64,000 bases of DNA from Paenibacillus taichungensis. Its GTDB lineage: Bacteria > Bacillota > Bacilli > Paenibacillales > Paenibacillaceae. Position 1 is the stretch's first letter. The number at the start of each line of letters is the position of its first letter. The DNA lies in the NCBI RefSeq assembly GCF_013359905.1, contig NZ_JABMCC010000106.1:142377-206376 (forward strand), written 5' to 3'. The notes under the pieces were generated by a model. That model was not told the origin of the DNA. It made no database searches and saw only the letters and a list, made by a program, of their open reading frames with translations. The position numbers and the translations under genes are program-made. Positions 55,078 through 63,989 of this stretch are shown piece after piece.

Positions 55078-56559
55078 TTACGGATTGGAGCCACTATTAC
55101 TGCTACCGCTGTTATTGGAGTTACCTCGACTGGTATTCCCCTGCTGGCTCTGCTCCTGATTGTCCGTATTCGATTCTGTTTCTTCTTCTCCAGGAGCAGT
55201 TTCGGTATCTCCATTCTCGACTTCGGCTGGTGAAGGATCAGGCCCCAGCGTTCCTTCATCATTCGGATCCTCGCCGGGAGCAACCGTCGTATCATCAGCC
55301 TTCTCGCTAATTTTGACGGTAGCGCTCAGATCAACTGATGATTCATCCAGTTTGGCAAAACGAGGCAAGTCAGCCTCAAGCTTTATTTCATGTGTGCCTA
55401 CCGCAAGTCCAGCAAGATCCGCAGTCAGCTTGATATCATCACTACTTAGACCTTCAAGCATCGTGGAAGAACCTCTAAGCGTAATATTCAAGCCGCCACT
55501 TTTGGGAGTCACCAGTGTCCCTTCCAGCCCGCTCCCCGCATCAGTAAGCGTAATGGGCACGTTCGGAAAGACTTTGGTCGTCTCCTGAAGCTCATCGTAA
55601 GGCGATACCGTCACCTTAAGCTGAATCGAACTAGGCTCGATTTTCTCAAAACCGGGAGGCGGCGTCAAGTCCACGTTAACTGTAGACGTTCCTGGCTCAT
55701 TGAACTGTGTAAGATCAAGGGTTACTTGGTCGTAGGACTGTATACCCGCAAGCGCATCCTCTGTTCCGTAAACCGAGACTTCTTTCACGCTTGGTTCAAC
55801 CGTGGAGAGCACCATTCCCTCCGGCAGCTGTCCCGAATATTTGATTCTTAAGGGCACAGTTGTATAGGGCTGACTGACCGGAATACGGACTTCAACGGTT
55901 TCTGGTGTAACAATCGCATTTTCAATGACCTTGCCTTCGGCATCGTATGCCTGAAGCTTCACTTTTTTCTGCGTTACGTCATCCTTCGCATCCTTCACGC
56001 TCACACTGCCCTGAACCTTCGCTACGGCGTCAAGCTGCCCTTCCGGCAGAGTTACCTTAACTGGACCTGAAGGTTCAACAACGGGCGTTCCAGCGTTATA
56101 TCCGGCGGATGGTTCTCCTTCGGGTACAATATTCACATTGAAGGATTTGGTGCCCAATTTCTCCACGTTGACCGTAACCATGGAAGGCTCCATGCTGACT
56201 ACCTCAACCCCGGAAGGCAGATCGGGTACTAGCGGTAACGTATTGGACCCATCTTTCACCTGACTAAGATCCACTAGCACCTTATAATCATCATTCGTAA
56301 AAATCGAAGTTAACATCGAACGCTGCCCTTTAATCTCCAGACGTACCTCATCCGTACTTAATGAAGTAAGTACATAGGAGTTACTGTCGAGTCCATAAGG
56401 CTGAACAGGCACAGTACGCTCCACAACCTTATTAGTTGTCCCTGTCGTGATCGTTGGCGTAGTTGGTACTTCATCCAGATGTATCATGAACCAGAGCAAC
56501 AAACTCACCGCTAAAGCGAGAATCTTGGCAAAATTGTTGTTATTGAACCATTTATCCAT
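55078..56559 (-). CDS. cdaR: CdaA regulator, YbbR-repeat protein
   Basis: 493 aa from ATG 56559 within GGGGGGACGTAAAA context, overlapping the end of cdaA by eight bases. N-terminal membrane helix (FAKILALAVSLLLWFMIHL), then four YbbR-type repeats (each with V-V----G-----------TV-V-V pattern; VPVQPYGLDSNSYV, FNVNIVPEGEPSAGY, VPLRIKYSGQLPEGM, VPITLTDAGSGLEG), and an acidic, low-complexity tail rich in Glu, Asn, Ser and Gly. CdaR modulates the cyclase CdaA on the outer face of the membrane. The acidic extracellular tail is longer than usual. Confidence 0.95.
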   Translation of the reverse strand: MDKWFNNNNFAKILALAVSLLLWFMIHLDEVPTTPTITTGTTNKVVERTVPVQPYGLDSNSYVLTSLSTDEVRLEIKGQRSMLTSIFTNDDYKVLVDLSQVKDGSNTLPLVPDLPSGVEVVSMEPSMVTVNVEKLGTKSFNVNIVPEGEPSAGYNAGTPVVEPSGPVKVTLPEGQLDAVAKVQGSVSVKDAKDDVTQKKVKLQAYDAEGKVIENAIVTPETVEVRIPVSQPYTTVPLRIKYSGQLPEGMVLSTVEPSVKEVSVYGTEDALAGIQSYDQVTLDLTQFNEPGTSTVNVDLTPPPGFEKIEPSSIQLKVTVSPYDELQETTKVFPNVPITLTDAGSGLEGTLVTPKSGGLNITLRGSSTMLEGLSSDDIKLTADLAGLAVGTHEIKLEADLPRFAKLDESSVDLSATVKISEKADDTTVAPGEDPNDEGTLGPDPSPAEVENGDTETAPGEEETESNTDNQEQSQQGNTSRGNSNNSGSSNSGSNP

Positions 56560-57391
56560 TTTTACGTCCCCCCTTCCGTTTCCAGAAGGTAGTCCAACCA
56601 TTCTTTTTAGTCAGATTGGATGTTGGACGCAGTTCTTCGTACAGTTTGGCAATCAATGATTCTTCCTTAATATCACGAACAACCTGTCCATTCATCGCAA
56701 GCGACACTTGTCCCGTCTCCTCCGAAACAACCAAACAGATCGCATCTGCAACCTCGGTAATCCCAATTGCTGCACGGTGACGCGTTCCTAGCTCTTTGCT
56801 AATAAACGGATTCTCGGACAAAGGCAAATAACAGGCTGCCGCCGAAATCTGTTTGCCCTGTATAATGACGGCTCCATCATGGAGCGGTGTATTCGGAATA
56901 AAAATGTTAATCATCAGCTCTGAGCTAACCAGAGATTGCATCTGAATGCCGGACTCCGTGTAATCGTTCAGACCTGTTTCTCGTTCAAATACAACCAGTG
57001 CACCAATTTTACGTCGTGACAAATAATTTACGGACTTAATAATCTCACCAATTAAAACCGTTAATTCTTCATCACTTGCTGCTGCCGAGCGTCCAAACAG
57101 TTTACCTCTACCCAATTGCTCCAGACCACGGCGCAGTTCCGGTTGAAAGATAATAAAGACCGCAACGACACCAAACGTAAACATCTGGTTCATCAGCCAT
57201 TTGAGCGTATAAAGGTTTAGCCACGTACTTAGTGCCCAGATCACTACAAGGAACAGAATGCCTTTAAGCAACTGAACTGCACGGGTACCCCGCACAAGCA
57301 AAATCAATTTGTACATAATATAGGTAACGATCAATATATCGATAACGTCCTTAATGGACTCTTTCCACGTTAAGTCAGCAAAATAATTCAT
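56552..57391 (-). CDS. cdaA: Diadenylate cyclase, c-di-AMP synthase
   Basis: 279 aa. Three N-terminal membrane helices (residues about 12-33, 40-58, 68-83), then the DAC domain with the two signature motifs DGA at 172-174 (NTPLHDGAVIIQG) and RHR at 204-206 (LGTRHRAAIGITE). It makes c-di-AMP from two ATP. Followed by cdaR and glmM, the usual complex partners. Ends with a basic tail (KRKGGRKNG). Confidence 0.97.
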   Translation of the reverse strand: MNYFADLTWKESIKDVIDILIVTYIMYKLILLVRGTRAVQLLKGILFLVVIWALSTWLNLYTLKWLMNQMFTFGVVAVFIIFQPELRRGLEQLGRGKLFGRSAAASDEELTVLIGEIIKSVNYLSRRKIGALVVFERETGLNDYTESGIQMQSLVSSELMINIFIPNTPLHDGAVIIQGKQISAAACYLPLSENPFISKELGTRHRAAIGITEVADAICLVVSEETGQVSLAMNGQVVRDIKEESLIAKLYEELRPTSNLTKKNGWTTFWKRKGGRKNG

Positions 57392-57660
57392 AAGCCAGCC
57401 CCCGCTATCCCCATTGATGAGTAAACCCTGCTCTCATATTAACCCATTAGGATTTAATTAATCCTTTATCGCATTTGCATAATCCATTCAACTCACTCTC
57501 AGGTACAAGAGTTGGCCAGAAACGAGCACTCTGATCTAACCAGCGTAAAGACGAACAGAATCATTTCCATCTATATTTTGCTGATTGAAAGACGCTCTTT
57601 GGATTTATGCAAAAAGCTTATCTATATGTAGTAGTATGTTCTCTTTAGTATCTAGGTTAT

Positions 57661-57672
57661 AACGTTAACGTT
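57661..57672. promoter_or_regulatory. 12-bp perfect palindrome upstream of cdaA
   Basis: AACGTTAACGTT sits in the 423-base gap between the rsiW terminator and cdaA, next to a TATAAC box on the minus strand. Possible operator; no further support. Confidence 0.3.
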
Positions 57673-57744
57673 CATGTTGCAAGTTACGGGAGTCACAAAC
57701 TGCGCATAAACAACACAAATCCCATAAATTACAAAGTTATCAGA

Positions 57745-57781
57745 TAAAAAAAGAGTACCCCAGCAATCTGGAGGTACCCTG
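57745..57781 (-). terminator. Terminator of the sigW-rsiW operon
   Basis: On the minus strand GTACCTCCAG pairs with CTGGGGTAC (one bulge), then TCTTTTTTTATC. It separates the sigma factor pair from cdaA, which must therefore have its own promoter in 57392-57744; no convincing -35/-10 pair was located there. Confidence 0.85.
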
Positions 57782-57814
57782 CTTGGTATATACCATTGAA
57801 GAATTTACCCTGTT

Positions 57815-58429
57815 TTAGCGATAAGCCACTTCATTTACCATATTGGTTATTTTGTACCAGAACCAGTCCAGCGCCTGATCAATACTTTTCACCTGACCGG
57901 AAATATGTGCCGTTGAAGCCTGATACAACTGTCCGTCGATGACCGTTAGATTGCCATTCACATCACCGTACACCTGAGCAGTTCCATTCTCTATCGTAAG
58001 ATCGCCAGCAATGGACTTGCCCTCCGGAACAATAACCGTGTTTCCTTCAATCACGATCTGGTCCAAATTATTTCCCTTAACGACCATTTCGTTATTCTGA
58101 TTCCAGAAATTCCAGGCGCTAAAGAGCATCACGACCAAAAAGAAGGCTGCCGCCGTCAGCGCGGGATGTCCTTTGACCCATTTGAGCCATACTTGCTGTC
58201 TCTTGGGCTGGGGCAGAGCATTCATAATTCGATTGGTCAGCTCATCCGAGGCAGACGGTGAATAGTGTTTCATGGCAAAGAGTAGCATTTCCGTCTGTTC
58301 CAACTCTTTAAAGCGCATGCGACAATCCGGACAGGTCACAAGGTGACTTTTCAGTTCAACCTTCTGGGCCGGGGACAACGACTCATCCAAACATTCATGC
58401 ATTAAAGAGACGGCCGAGTTGCAATCCAT
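57815..58429 (-). CDS. rsiW: Anti-sigma factor, RsiW-like
   Basis: 204 aa. Cytoplasmic zinc-binding anti-sigma domain with the H-x3-C-x2-C motif in LKSHLVTCPDCRMRF; one membrane helix around residues 91-108 (ALTAAAFFLVVMLFSAWNF); extracytoplasmic part with repeated short beta turns (IVIEGNTVIVPEG, DLTIENGTAQVYGDV, NLTVIDGQLY) that resemble bactofilin-like beta-helix repeats. It holds SigW inactive until regulated proteolysis. Sits 135 bases after sigW. Confidence 0.93.
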   Translation of the reverse strand: MDCNSAVSLMHECLDESLSPAQKVELKSHLVTCPDCRMRFKELEQTEMLLFAMKHYSPSASDELTNRIMNALPQPKRQQVWLKWVKGHPALTAAAFFLVVMLFSAWNFWNQNNEMVVKGNNLDQIVIEGNTVIVPEGKSIAGDLTIENGTAQVYGDVNGNLTVIDGQLYQASTAHISGQVKSIDQALDWFWYKITNMVNEVAYR

Positions 58430-58564
58430 ATGAGAGCCAATCCTTTCTTAGATCACTTAGTCCTTGCATTGCCAAAAAGCACGCATAAGACTTGCATACA
58501 TTACATACGCATCCGTTTCGGATATGTTTCAAATAATTTCGCCCAAAATACAGACGTTTTACAT

Positions 58565-59131
58565 TTACAACTTGTATTCCAGTTTTTTACGCAAAAAATC
58601 ACGGCCCCGATGAACACGAGTCTTAATCGTTGTTACGGGCATACCTGTCACATCACTGATTTCCTGTAGCGACAAGTCCTGTAAATATCTCAAAATCATG
58701 ACTGATTTATACTTGGCCGGCAAACTGTCAATCGCTTCACGGATTAGTGTCTGTGTTTCAGACAAAAGTGCTTCACTCTCTGGTGTACGATCATCGCTTG
58801 GAAGCATTGCATAACCATCAGATCCTTCCTGATCATTCAGCTCTGCATCCAATGAATAAGAAGGTTTCTTCCGCCGTAAGCGGTCAATACACAGATTGGT
58901 TGCAATCCGGTATATCCAGGTTGAGAACTTCTGGTTCGGATCATACTTCTCCATATTGCGAAACACACGTAAAAACGTCTCCTGTACAACGTCTTCAGCT
59001 TCATGACGATTGTTCAGCATCCGGTATGCCAGATGAAACAGCTTGTCCTTGTATAATTCAACGATTTCTGCAAAGGCTCGCTGGTCACCCTTCAGTACCA
59101 GCTTAACAAGCCTGTTCTCCAAATTGTCCAC
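58565..59131 (-). CDS. sigW: ECF sigma factor, SigW-like
   Basis: 188 aa from the GTG at 59131, supported by GGGGGA six bases upstream (ATG 59149 is possible). Sigma region 2 (AFAEIVELYKDKLFHLAYRML, EDVVQETFLRVFRNM, KFSTWIYRIATNLCIDRLRRKK) and region 4 (LPAKYKSVMILRYLQDLSLQEISDVTGMPVTTIKTRVHRGR). Closest in pattern to B. subtilis SigW (for instance YRIATNL, D-RRKKP-Y-LDAE). Envelope-stress sigma factor controlled by the downstream anti-sigma factor. Confidence 0.95.
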   Translation of the reverse strand: MDNLENRLVKLVLKGDQRAFAEIVELYKDKLFHLAYRMLNNRHEAEDVVQETFLRVFRNMEKYDPNQKFSTWIYRIATNLCIDRLRRKKPSYSLDAELNDQEGSDGYAMLPSDDRTPESEALLSETQTLIREAIDSLPAKYKSVMILRYLQDLSLQEISDVTGMPVTTIKTRVHRGRDFLRKKLEYKL

Positions 59132-59259
59132 CCTTATTCCCCCAGACATGCTGATGGGTCTTCCGCCTTCTGATACCCGTCCACACTTGTAATTCACCAA
59201 TCAAATCGTAAATCAACTTTGGTCAAAAATCAAGACTGTGCCGGAAAATAACCGCCAAA

Positions 59260-59295
59260 AACAGTAAAAACGGGAACTCCCGAAGGAGTCCCGTT
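59260..59295 (-). terminator. ppc terminator
   Basis: On the minus strand ACGGGACTCC-TTCG-GGAGTTCCCGT, followed by TTTTTACTGTTTTT. Confidence 0.92.
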
Positions 59296-59386
59296 TCATC
59301 TCTCACTCAAGCTGAGGAAAGAATTAAGCTTTTACTATCTATATGGCTGGAAAATTCACTTCATATATTGTTAAGCAGGTTAATGA

Positions 59387-62179
59387 TCAGCCCGTATTCC
59401 GAAGTCCTGCAGCAATGCCGTTAATTGTAAGCAGCACTTCACGCAGCAACTCTGTGTCATCCTCGCCACGCTCACGCATGTCTCTGAGCTCACTCAGAAG
59501 TTGGACCTGCATGTAGGACAAAGGATCGACATATGGATTACGAAGTCGGATCGACTCTTGAATCACCGGTACATCATCCAAAATTTCAGCTTCTCCCGTA
59601 ATTTTCAGAATCAGCTCTTTGGTAAGTTTGAATTCAGATTCAATCTGACCATAGATGCGATCACGTGCTTCCACATTGGAAGTCATGGCCGAGTATTCCT
59701 TCGCAATAACCAGATCTGCTTTGGCAACAGCCATCTGTACCGTATCAATTAGTGTACGGAAGAATGGGAAGTTTTCATACATTTCTTTCAGGACAACCAG
59801 ATTTTCTTCTTTATCCTGATAGTAACTTTGAAGTCCCGTTCCTGCCGCATACCATGCGGGAAGCAGATAACGACTTTGGGTCCAGGCAAATACCCAAGGG
59901 ATCGCTCTCAGGTCCTCGAACTTGTCGCTGTTTTTCCGTTTGGATGGACGTGAACCAATATTCAGTTCCCCAACCTCAGGCAGCGGTGTCGATTCCTTGA
60001 AGAAAGTAAAGAAGTCTGGATCACGGAAGATGAGATCCTGGTATTTTGTCAGGGATACTTCAGAAATATCTTTGATGATGCTGTCCCACTGACGCTCTGA
60101 GTCCGACTCCTGCGGCTCCAGACCGTTTAGTGCAGCTGTAATCAAAGCCGATGTAGCCTGCTCAAGACTGCGGTATGCAATTCCCTGAAGGGAATAACGG
60201 GAAGAGATAACCTCACCCTGCTCTGTAATCTTGATGCCCCTACCAATGGTGTGTGGTGGTTGAGCAAGAATACTACGGTTGAGAGGCATACCCCCACGTC
60301 CAAGCGCTCCACCTCTACCATGGAAGAACTTCAGTTTAACGCCGTGTTTATTCCCAACAGCGGTGATAGCATTCATCGCCACGCGCAGCTCCCAGTTGGC
60401 TGTAACAACCCCGCCATCCTTGTTGCTGTCCGAGTAACCCAACATGATTTCATGCAGTTCATTCCGTCCACTCACACTTGCGCGATATACCGGAAGATTG
60501 AACAGCTTCTCCATAATTTCCGAAGCGGCATGAAGATCATCAATCGTTTCAAACAATGGAACCGCTTGAAGCGTAGATACCACTTCACCGTTATGCTCTT
60601 TGCGGAACAAACCTACTTCTTTGGCAAATACCATAACCTCAAGCAGATCACTTGCTCCTTGGGTCATACTAATCAGGTAGCTTGTGATACAGCCGGCCCC
60701 AAACTCGCTCTGAGCACGTTTGATCGTACGGAATACATCCAGAGTTTCTTTGGTCCCCTCAGTGTATTGATGATAAGGGGAAGTCAGCGGACGAGGATCA
60801 TCCAGCAAACGAGCCAGCAAATCGATTTTGCCATCTTCCGTCAAACGAGCATAATCTTCTACGATGTTCATCTTGGCCAAAATCTCCGACATCGCATTTT
60901 CATGCTCTTTGCTGTGCTGACGCACATCCAATGCAGCTGTATGGAATCCGAACAGCTCGACTTGACGAATCATTTTGCGAATGGTCGTATCTGCTACATA
61001 GTCTGCAAAGTGATGACGCAGGCTGCGATCGATAATCATCAGATCATCCATCAGTCCTTGAGCGCTGTCATAGCGGTCAGGCTGTCCTACTTTGTTCTCA
61101 TCCAGCACATTGTTCAGCTTGGCAATCATATAAGCCAATTTAATGCGATATGGCTCTTTTTCATTCCGCCACATGTCCACTTTTTTCAACGTTACACAAC
61201 TACGATCTTGCTCAATCGACTGCACCAGCTCATCCGATACGTGAATGATGTTCGTGCTGAAGCTGAGATGTCCCATAAGTTCAATCATAATCCGTTGATA
61301 CTCACGTAAAGCGAGCTTACGCTGCATCAACAGTGTCTGCCATGTTACATCTGAAGTTACCGAAGGATTTCCATCCCGGTCTCCACCGATCCAGGAACCG
61401 AACCGCAAATACGTCGGCACATGCCAGTCATGGTCAGGATAAAATTTATTCAGGCAGCGTTCAAGCTCCTGGTATACATCCGGAAGTACATGGAACAACG
61501 TTTCATGAAAGTAATACATTCCGTTCCGTACTTCATCAAGCACAGTCGGTTTACGGTCACGAAGCTCATCAGTCTGCCATAGTGTAATGACTTCATTCAG
61601 CAACTTCTCCCGCAACTGTTCACGTTCACGCAACGTCAGCGTAGGATTATCAAGTGACATGACATCTTCGGATATCCGTTTGTGGATGTCCAGTATAACC
61701 CGACGCATGGCTTCGGTTGGATGAGCTGTCATCACCAATTCCAGCGATAAATCTTCTAGAATATCCTCTACTTCCGTGTGAGACAGTCCACGTTCCTTCA
61801 GATCTTGTACTGCTTTTTCAATCGATCCAGGCTGCACAGCGTCCCCTGCAGAACGTTCATAATCCCGTTTACGCCGGATCCGATGGTTTTGTTCAGCAAT
61901 ATTAACTAATTGAAAATAAATCGCAAAAGCTCGAATCACCTGATGGCGATTTTCTGAGTCTAATTCCTGGATCATCGTTTTGAACTCTGCATAAAGTTCT
62001 GGCAAGAACTCTGCACGCAACGATTTGCTCGTTTCCCGAATCTTCTCAACGATATCTAGAAGTTCCGTGCCTCCTTGATGGACAAGAACTTCTCCGAGTA
62101 TATTGCCCAGGAACCGCACGTCTCGCCGAAGCAGGTTGTTGGATTGGCTTTTGCTGGCGGTTACCATAGTTTCAGTCAT
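59387..62179 (-). CDS. ppc: Phosphoenolpyruvate carboxylase
   Basis: 930 aa from ATG 62179 after GGGAGGATAAGC; the frame continues 22 codons upstream without a ribosome site. Makes oxaloacetate from PEP and bicarbonate, refilling the TCA cycle. Catalytic His153 in ELVMTAHPTEAMRR; GSWIGGDRDGNPSVT; ITLGYSDSNKDGG (seen as MLGYSDSNKDGGVVTANW); the glycine-rich loop KFFHGRGGALGRGGMP; and the C-terminal LRNTG end that closes the active site. Complete bacterial-type enzyme. Monocistronic, with a strong terminator. Confidence 0.97.
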   Translation of the reverse strand: MTETMVTASKSQSNNLLRRDVRFLGNILGEVLVHQGGTELLDIVEKIRETSKSLRAEFLPELYAEFKTMIQELDSENRHQVIRAFAIYFQLVNIAEQNHRIRRKRDYERSAGDAVQPGSIEKAVQDLKERGLSHTEVEDILEDLSLELVMTAHPTEAMRRVILDIHKRISEDVMSLDNPTLTLREREQLREKLLNEVITLWQTDELRDRKPTVLDEVRNGMYYFHETLFHVLPDVYQELERCLNKFYPDHDWHVPTYLRFGSWIGGDRDGNPSVTSDVTWQTLLMQRKLALREYQRIMIELMGHLSFSTNIIHVSDELVQSIEQDRSCVTLKKVDMWRNEKEPYRIKLAYMIAKLNNVLDENKVGQPDRYDSAQGLMDDLMIIDRSLRHHFADYVADTTIRKMIRQVELFGFHTAALDVRQHSKEHENAMSEILAKMNIVEDYARLTEDGKIDLLARLLDDPRPLTSPYHQYTEGTKETLDVFRTIKRAQSEFGAGCITSYLISMTQGASDLLEVMVFAKEVGLFRKEHNGEVVSTLQAVPLFETIDDLHAASEIMEKLFNLPVYRASVSGRNELHEIMLGYSDSNKDGGVVTANWELRVAMNAITAVGNKHGVKLKFFHGRGGALGRGGMPLNRSILAQPPHTIGRGIKITEQGEVISSRYSLQGIAYRSLEQATSALITAALNGLEPQESDSERQWDSIIKDISEVSLTKYQDLIFRDPDFFTFFKESTPLPEVGELNIGSRPSKRKNSDKFEDLRAIPWVFAWTQSRYLLPAWYAAGTGLQSYYQDKEENLVVLKEMYENFPFFRTLIDTVQMAVAKADLVIAKEYSAMTSNVEARDRIYGQIESEFKLTKELILKITGEAEILDDVPVIQESIRLRNPYVDPLSYMQVQLLSELRDMRERGEDDTELLREVLLTINGIAAGLRNTG

Positions 62180-62712
62180 GCTTATCCTCCCATCTGATCG
62201 TTCCATTCGTACACGTAAATTTGACACCTTCATAACATCATACAATAAAATGGTACGAAAATCTTTATTTTTCTACTAGTAAAAATGGGGATTTACCCTG
62301 ATTTACAGCACAAAAACACGCTTTATTATTCATTTTCTTGTTCTGCTTCGATTAATGGTCAAATGCTGTCGCATGATACCTTTTTCACGTACTTTTCATT
62401 ACTCGAATAACTCATACCTATTCTTAATTTTTCATAAATATACAGTTAGACTTGGAATGTTCGTTGCACCTGAATGGATTCGTATCTGCATGATTTCCAT
62501 TATTACAAACCAGACGAAACATAAAGAAACATGACCGGCAAAGCAAGCTTTTGTATACTTTATCACAGTGACGCAATAAATTAAAGAGTGTTTTTATAAT
62601 TTTTTGATTCTTATAGCAGAATTTAATGAAGAGGTTTGAGTTATTCTTTCACTTATCAAACGAATATAGGGGAGATTGGTATTATAATGAGGTGTTGTTT
62701 CTATAAATAAAA
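62180..62712. other. Gap: ppc upstream region
   Basis: No gene is seen. It must hold the ppc promoter; a possible minus-strand TTTATT-N17-TATACA at about 62577-62549 is weak. AT-rich otherwise. Confidence 0.5.
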
Positions 62713-62742
62713 GAAAAGTCCCTGTATATACAGAGACTTTTC
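62713..62742 (-). terminator. Terminator of the rRNA-tRNA operon
   Basis: On the minus strand GAAAAGTCTCTGTAT pairs with ATACAGGGACTTTTC (one wobble), then TTTTATTTAT. Confidence 0.93.
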
Positions 62743-62754
62743 AATGAATCATGA

Positions 62755-62825
62755 AGCGGGTGATGGGAATCGAACCCACGCTATTAGCTTGGAAGGCTAA
62801 AGTTCTACCATTGAACTACACCCGC
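62755..62825 (-). tRNA. tRNA-Gly (anticodon TCC)
   Basis: Acceptor GCGGGTG/CACCCGC, loop CTTCCAA, T-loop GGTTCGATT. CCA not encoded. Last gene of the cluster. Confidence 0.96.
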
Positions 62826-62834
62826 AAATAAAAA

Positions 62835-62908
62835 TCGGGATGACACGATTTGAACATGCGACCCCCTGGTCCCAAACCAGGTGCTCTACCAAGCTGAGCT
62901 ACATCCCG
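62835..62908 (-). tRNA. tRNA-Pro (anticodon TGG)
   Basis: Acceptor CGGGATG/CATCCCG, loop TTTGGGA, stem CTGGT/ACCAG. CCA not encoded. Confidence 0.96.
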
Positions 62909-62924
62909 ATATTTATGAAAATAA

Positions 62925-63001
62925 TGGCGCGCCCTGAGAGATTCGAACTCCCGGCCTTTTGATTCGTAGTCAAACGCTCTATCCAGCTGAGCTAAGGGCG
63001 C
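62925..63001 (-). tRNA. tRNA-Arg (anticodon ACG)
   Basis: Acceptor GCGCCCT/AGGGCGC, loop CTACGAA; A at the wobble position is expected to be inosine. CCA encoded. Confidence 0.96.
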
Positions 63002-63007
63002 AAATAT

Positions 63008-63082
63008 TGGAGCGGAAGACGGGAATCGAACCCGCGACCCTCGCCTTGGCAAGGCGATGCTCTACCGCTGAGCCACTTCCGC
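63008..63082 (-). tRNA. tRNA-Gly (anticodon GCC)
   Basis: Acceptor GCGGAAG/CTTCCGC, loop TTGCCAA. CCA encoded. Confidence 0.96.
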
Positions 63083-63090
63083 AAAACCTA

Positions 63091-63172
63091 TGCGCGTGGA
63101 GGGACTTGAACCCCCACGTCGTGAAACGCTAGATCCTAAGTCTAGTGCGTCTGCCAATTCCGCCACACGCGC
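63091..63172 (-). tRNA. tRNA-Leu (anticodon TAG)
   Basis: Acceptor GCGCGTG/CACGCGC, loop CTTAGGA, with the long variable arm of class II tRNA (82 bases). CCA not encoded. Confidence 0.96.
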
Positions 63173-63178
63173 ATATAA

Positions 63179-63254
63179 TGGTGAGTCATGAAGGGCTCGA
63201 ACCTTCGACACCCTGATTAAAAGTCAGGTGCTCTACCAACTGAGCTAATGACTC
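63179..63254 (-). tRNA. tRNA-Lys (anticodon TTT)
   Basis: Acceptor GAGTCAT/ATGACTC, loop CTTTTAA. CCA encoded. Confidence 0.96.
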
Positions 63255-63270
63255 AAACTGAAAAATAAGA

Positions 63271-63345
63271 TGGCTGGGGATATAGGATTTGAACCTATGC
63301 ATGACGGAGTCAAAGTCCGTTGCCTTACCGCTTGGCTAATCCCCA
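63271..63345 (-). tRNA. tRNA-Gln (anticodon TTG)
   Basis: Acceptor TGGGGAT/ATCCCCA, loop CTTTGAC, first base U as usual for Gln tRNA. CCA encoded. Confidence 0.96.
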
Positions 63346-63355
63346 TTAAGTTAAG

Positions 63356-63431
63356 TGGTGGAGGCTGAGGGGATCGAACCCCCGACCCTCTGCTTGTAAG
63401 GCAGATGCTCTCCCAGCTGAGCTAAGCCTCC
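63356..63431 (-). tRNA. tRNA-Val (anticodon TAC)
   Basis: Acceptor GGAGGCT/AGCCTCC, loop CTTACAA. CCA encoded. Confidence 0.96.
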
Positions 63432-63434
63432 ATC

Positions 63435-63551
63435 CTATGACCCGTAGGGGATACTCTCACTTCGTTCGAGACTGCGAAGCCATTGCTAACGAAGTTTATC
63501 CTCCGACGAACCTTTGGGATTCTCATCCCTTTTTTAAGCTAATAAATATAG
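63435..63551 (-). repeat. Spacer bounded by duplicated 3' end of tRNA-Glu
   Basis: The 18 bases CTATGACCCGTAGGGGAT occur at 63435-63452 and again at 63552-63569, where they include the 3' acceptor and part of the T arm of tRNA-Glu. The 99 bases between contain a hairpin-forming stretch (CTTCGTTCGAGACTGCGAAG) and no gene. It looks like an insertion or slippage duplication at the tRNA 3' end. Confidence 0.75.
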
Positions 63552-63554
63552 CTA

Positions 63555-63626
63555 TGACCCGTAGGGGATTCGAACCCCTGTTACCTCCGTGAAAGGGAGG
63601 TGTCTTAACCCCTTGACCAACGGGCC
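63555..63626 (-). tRNA. tRNA-Glu (anticodon TTC)
   Basis: Acceptor GGCCCGT/ACGGGTC (one G-T pair), loop CTTTCAC. CCA not encoded. Confidence 0.96.
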
Positions 63627-63636
63627 CCATTTCCAA

Positions 63637-63709
63637 AGCTCTCAACCGGGATCGAACCGGTGACCTCATCCTTACCATGGATGCACTCTACCTACTGAGC
63701 TATGAGAGC
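63637..63709 (-). tRNA. tRNA-Thr (anticodon GGT)
   Basis: Acceptor GCTCTCA/TGAGAGC, stem CATCC/GGATG, loop ATGGTAA. CCA not encoded. Confidence 0.95.
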
Positions 63710-63712
63710 AAA

Positions 63713-63788
63713 TGGCTCCCCGAACAGGGCTCGAACCTGTGACAACTCGATTAACAGTCGAGTGCTCTACCAACTGAGCTATCAGGGA
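63713..63788 (-). tRNA. tRNA-Asn (anticodon GTT)
   Basis: Acceptor TCCCTGA/TCGGGGA (one T-G pair), loop CTGTTAA. CCA encoded. First tRNA after 5S rRNA. Confidence 0.96.
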
Positions 63789-63872
63789 ATAATATGCATT
63801 TGCAGGGCAAATGCAATTCATCATACAACGTTAACATGCAGAGCCTGTTTTCTATGTAGGATGAAAGAGTTC

Positions 63873-63989
63873 GCTTGGCGGCGTCCTACTCTCCCAGGAC
63901 CCTGCGGTCCAAGTACCATCGGCGCTAGAGGGCTTAACGGTCGTGTTCGGGATGGGTACGTGTGGAACCCCTCCGCCATCGCCACCAAA
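63873..63989 (-). rRNA. rrf: 5S ribosomal RNA
   Basis: On the minus strand the sequence has GGTGGCGATGGCGGAGGGG, the universally conserved CCCATCCCGAACACG, GTTAAGCCCTC and the closing GAGAGTAGGACGCCGCCAAGC; termini pair as helix I. About 117 bases. The 23S gene is expected just beyond the right edge. Confidence 0.97.

Noticed and set aside
60251..61309. 352-codon plus-strand frame inside ppc
   Set aside because: Shadow frame of ppc without a ribosome site.
62816..63052. 78-codon minus-strand frame
   Set aside because: Runs across tRNA-Pro, tRNA-Arg and tRNA-Gly genes; a translation artefact.
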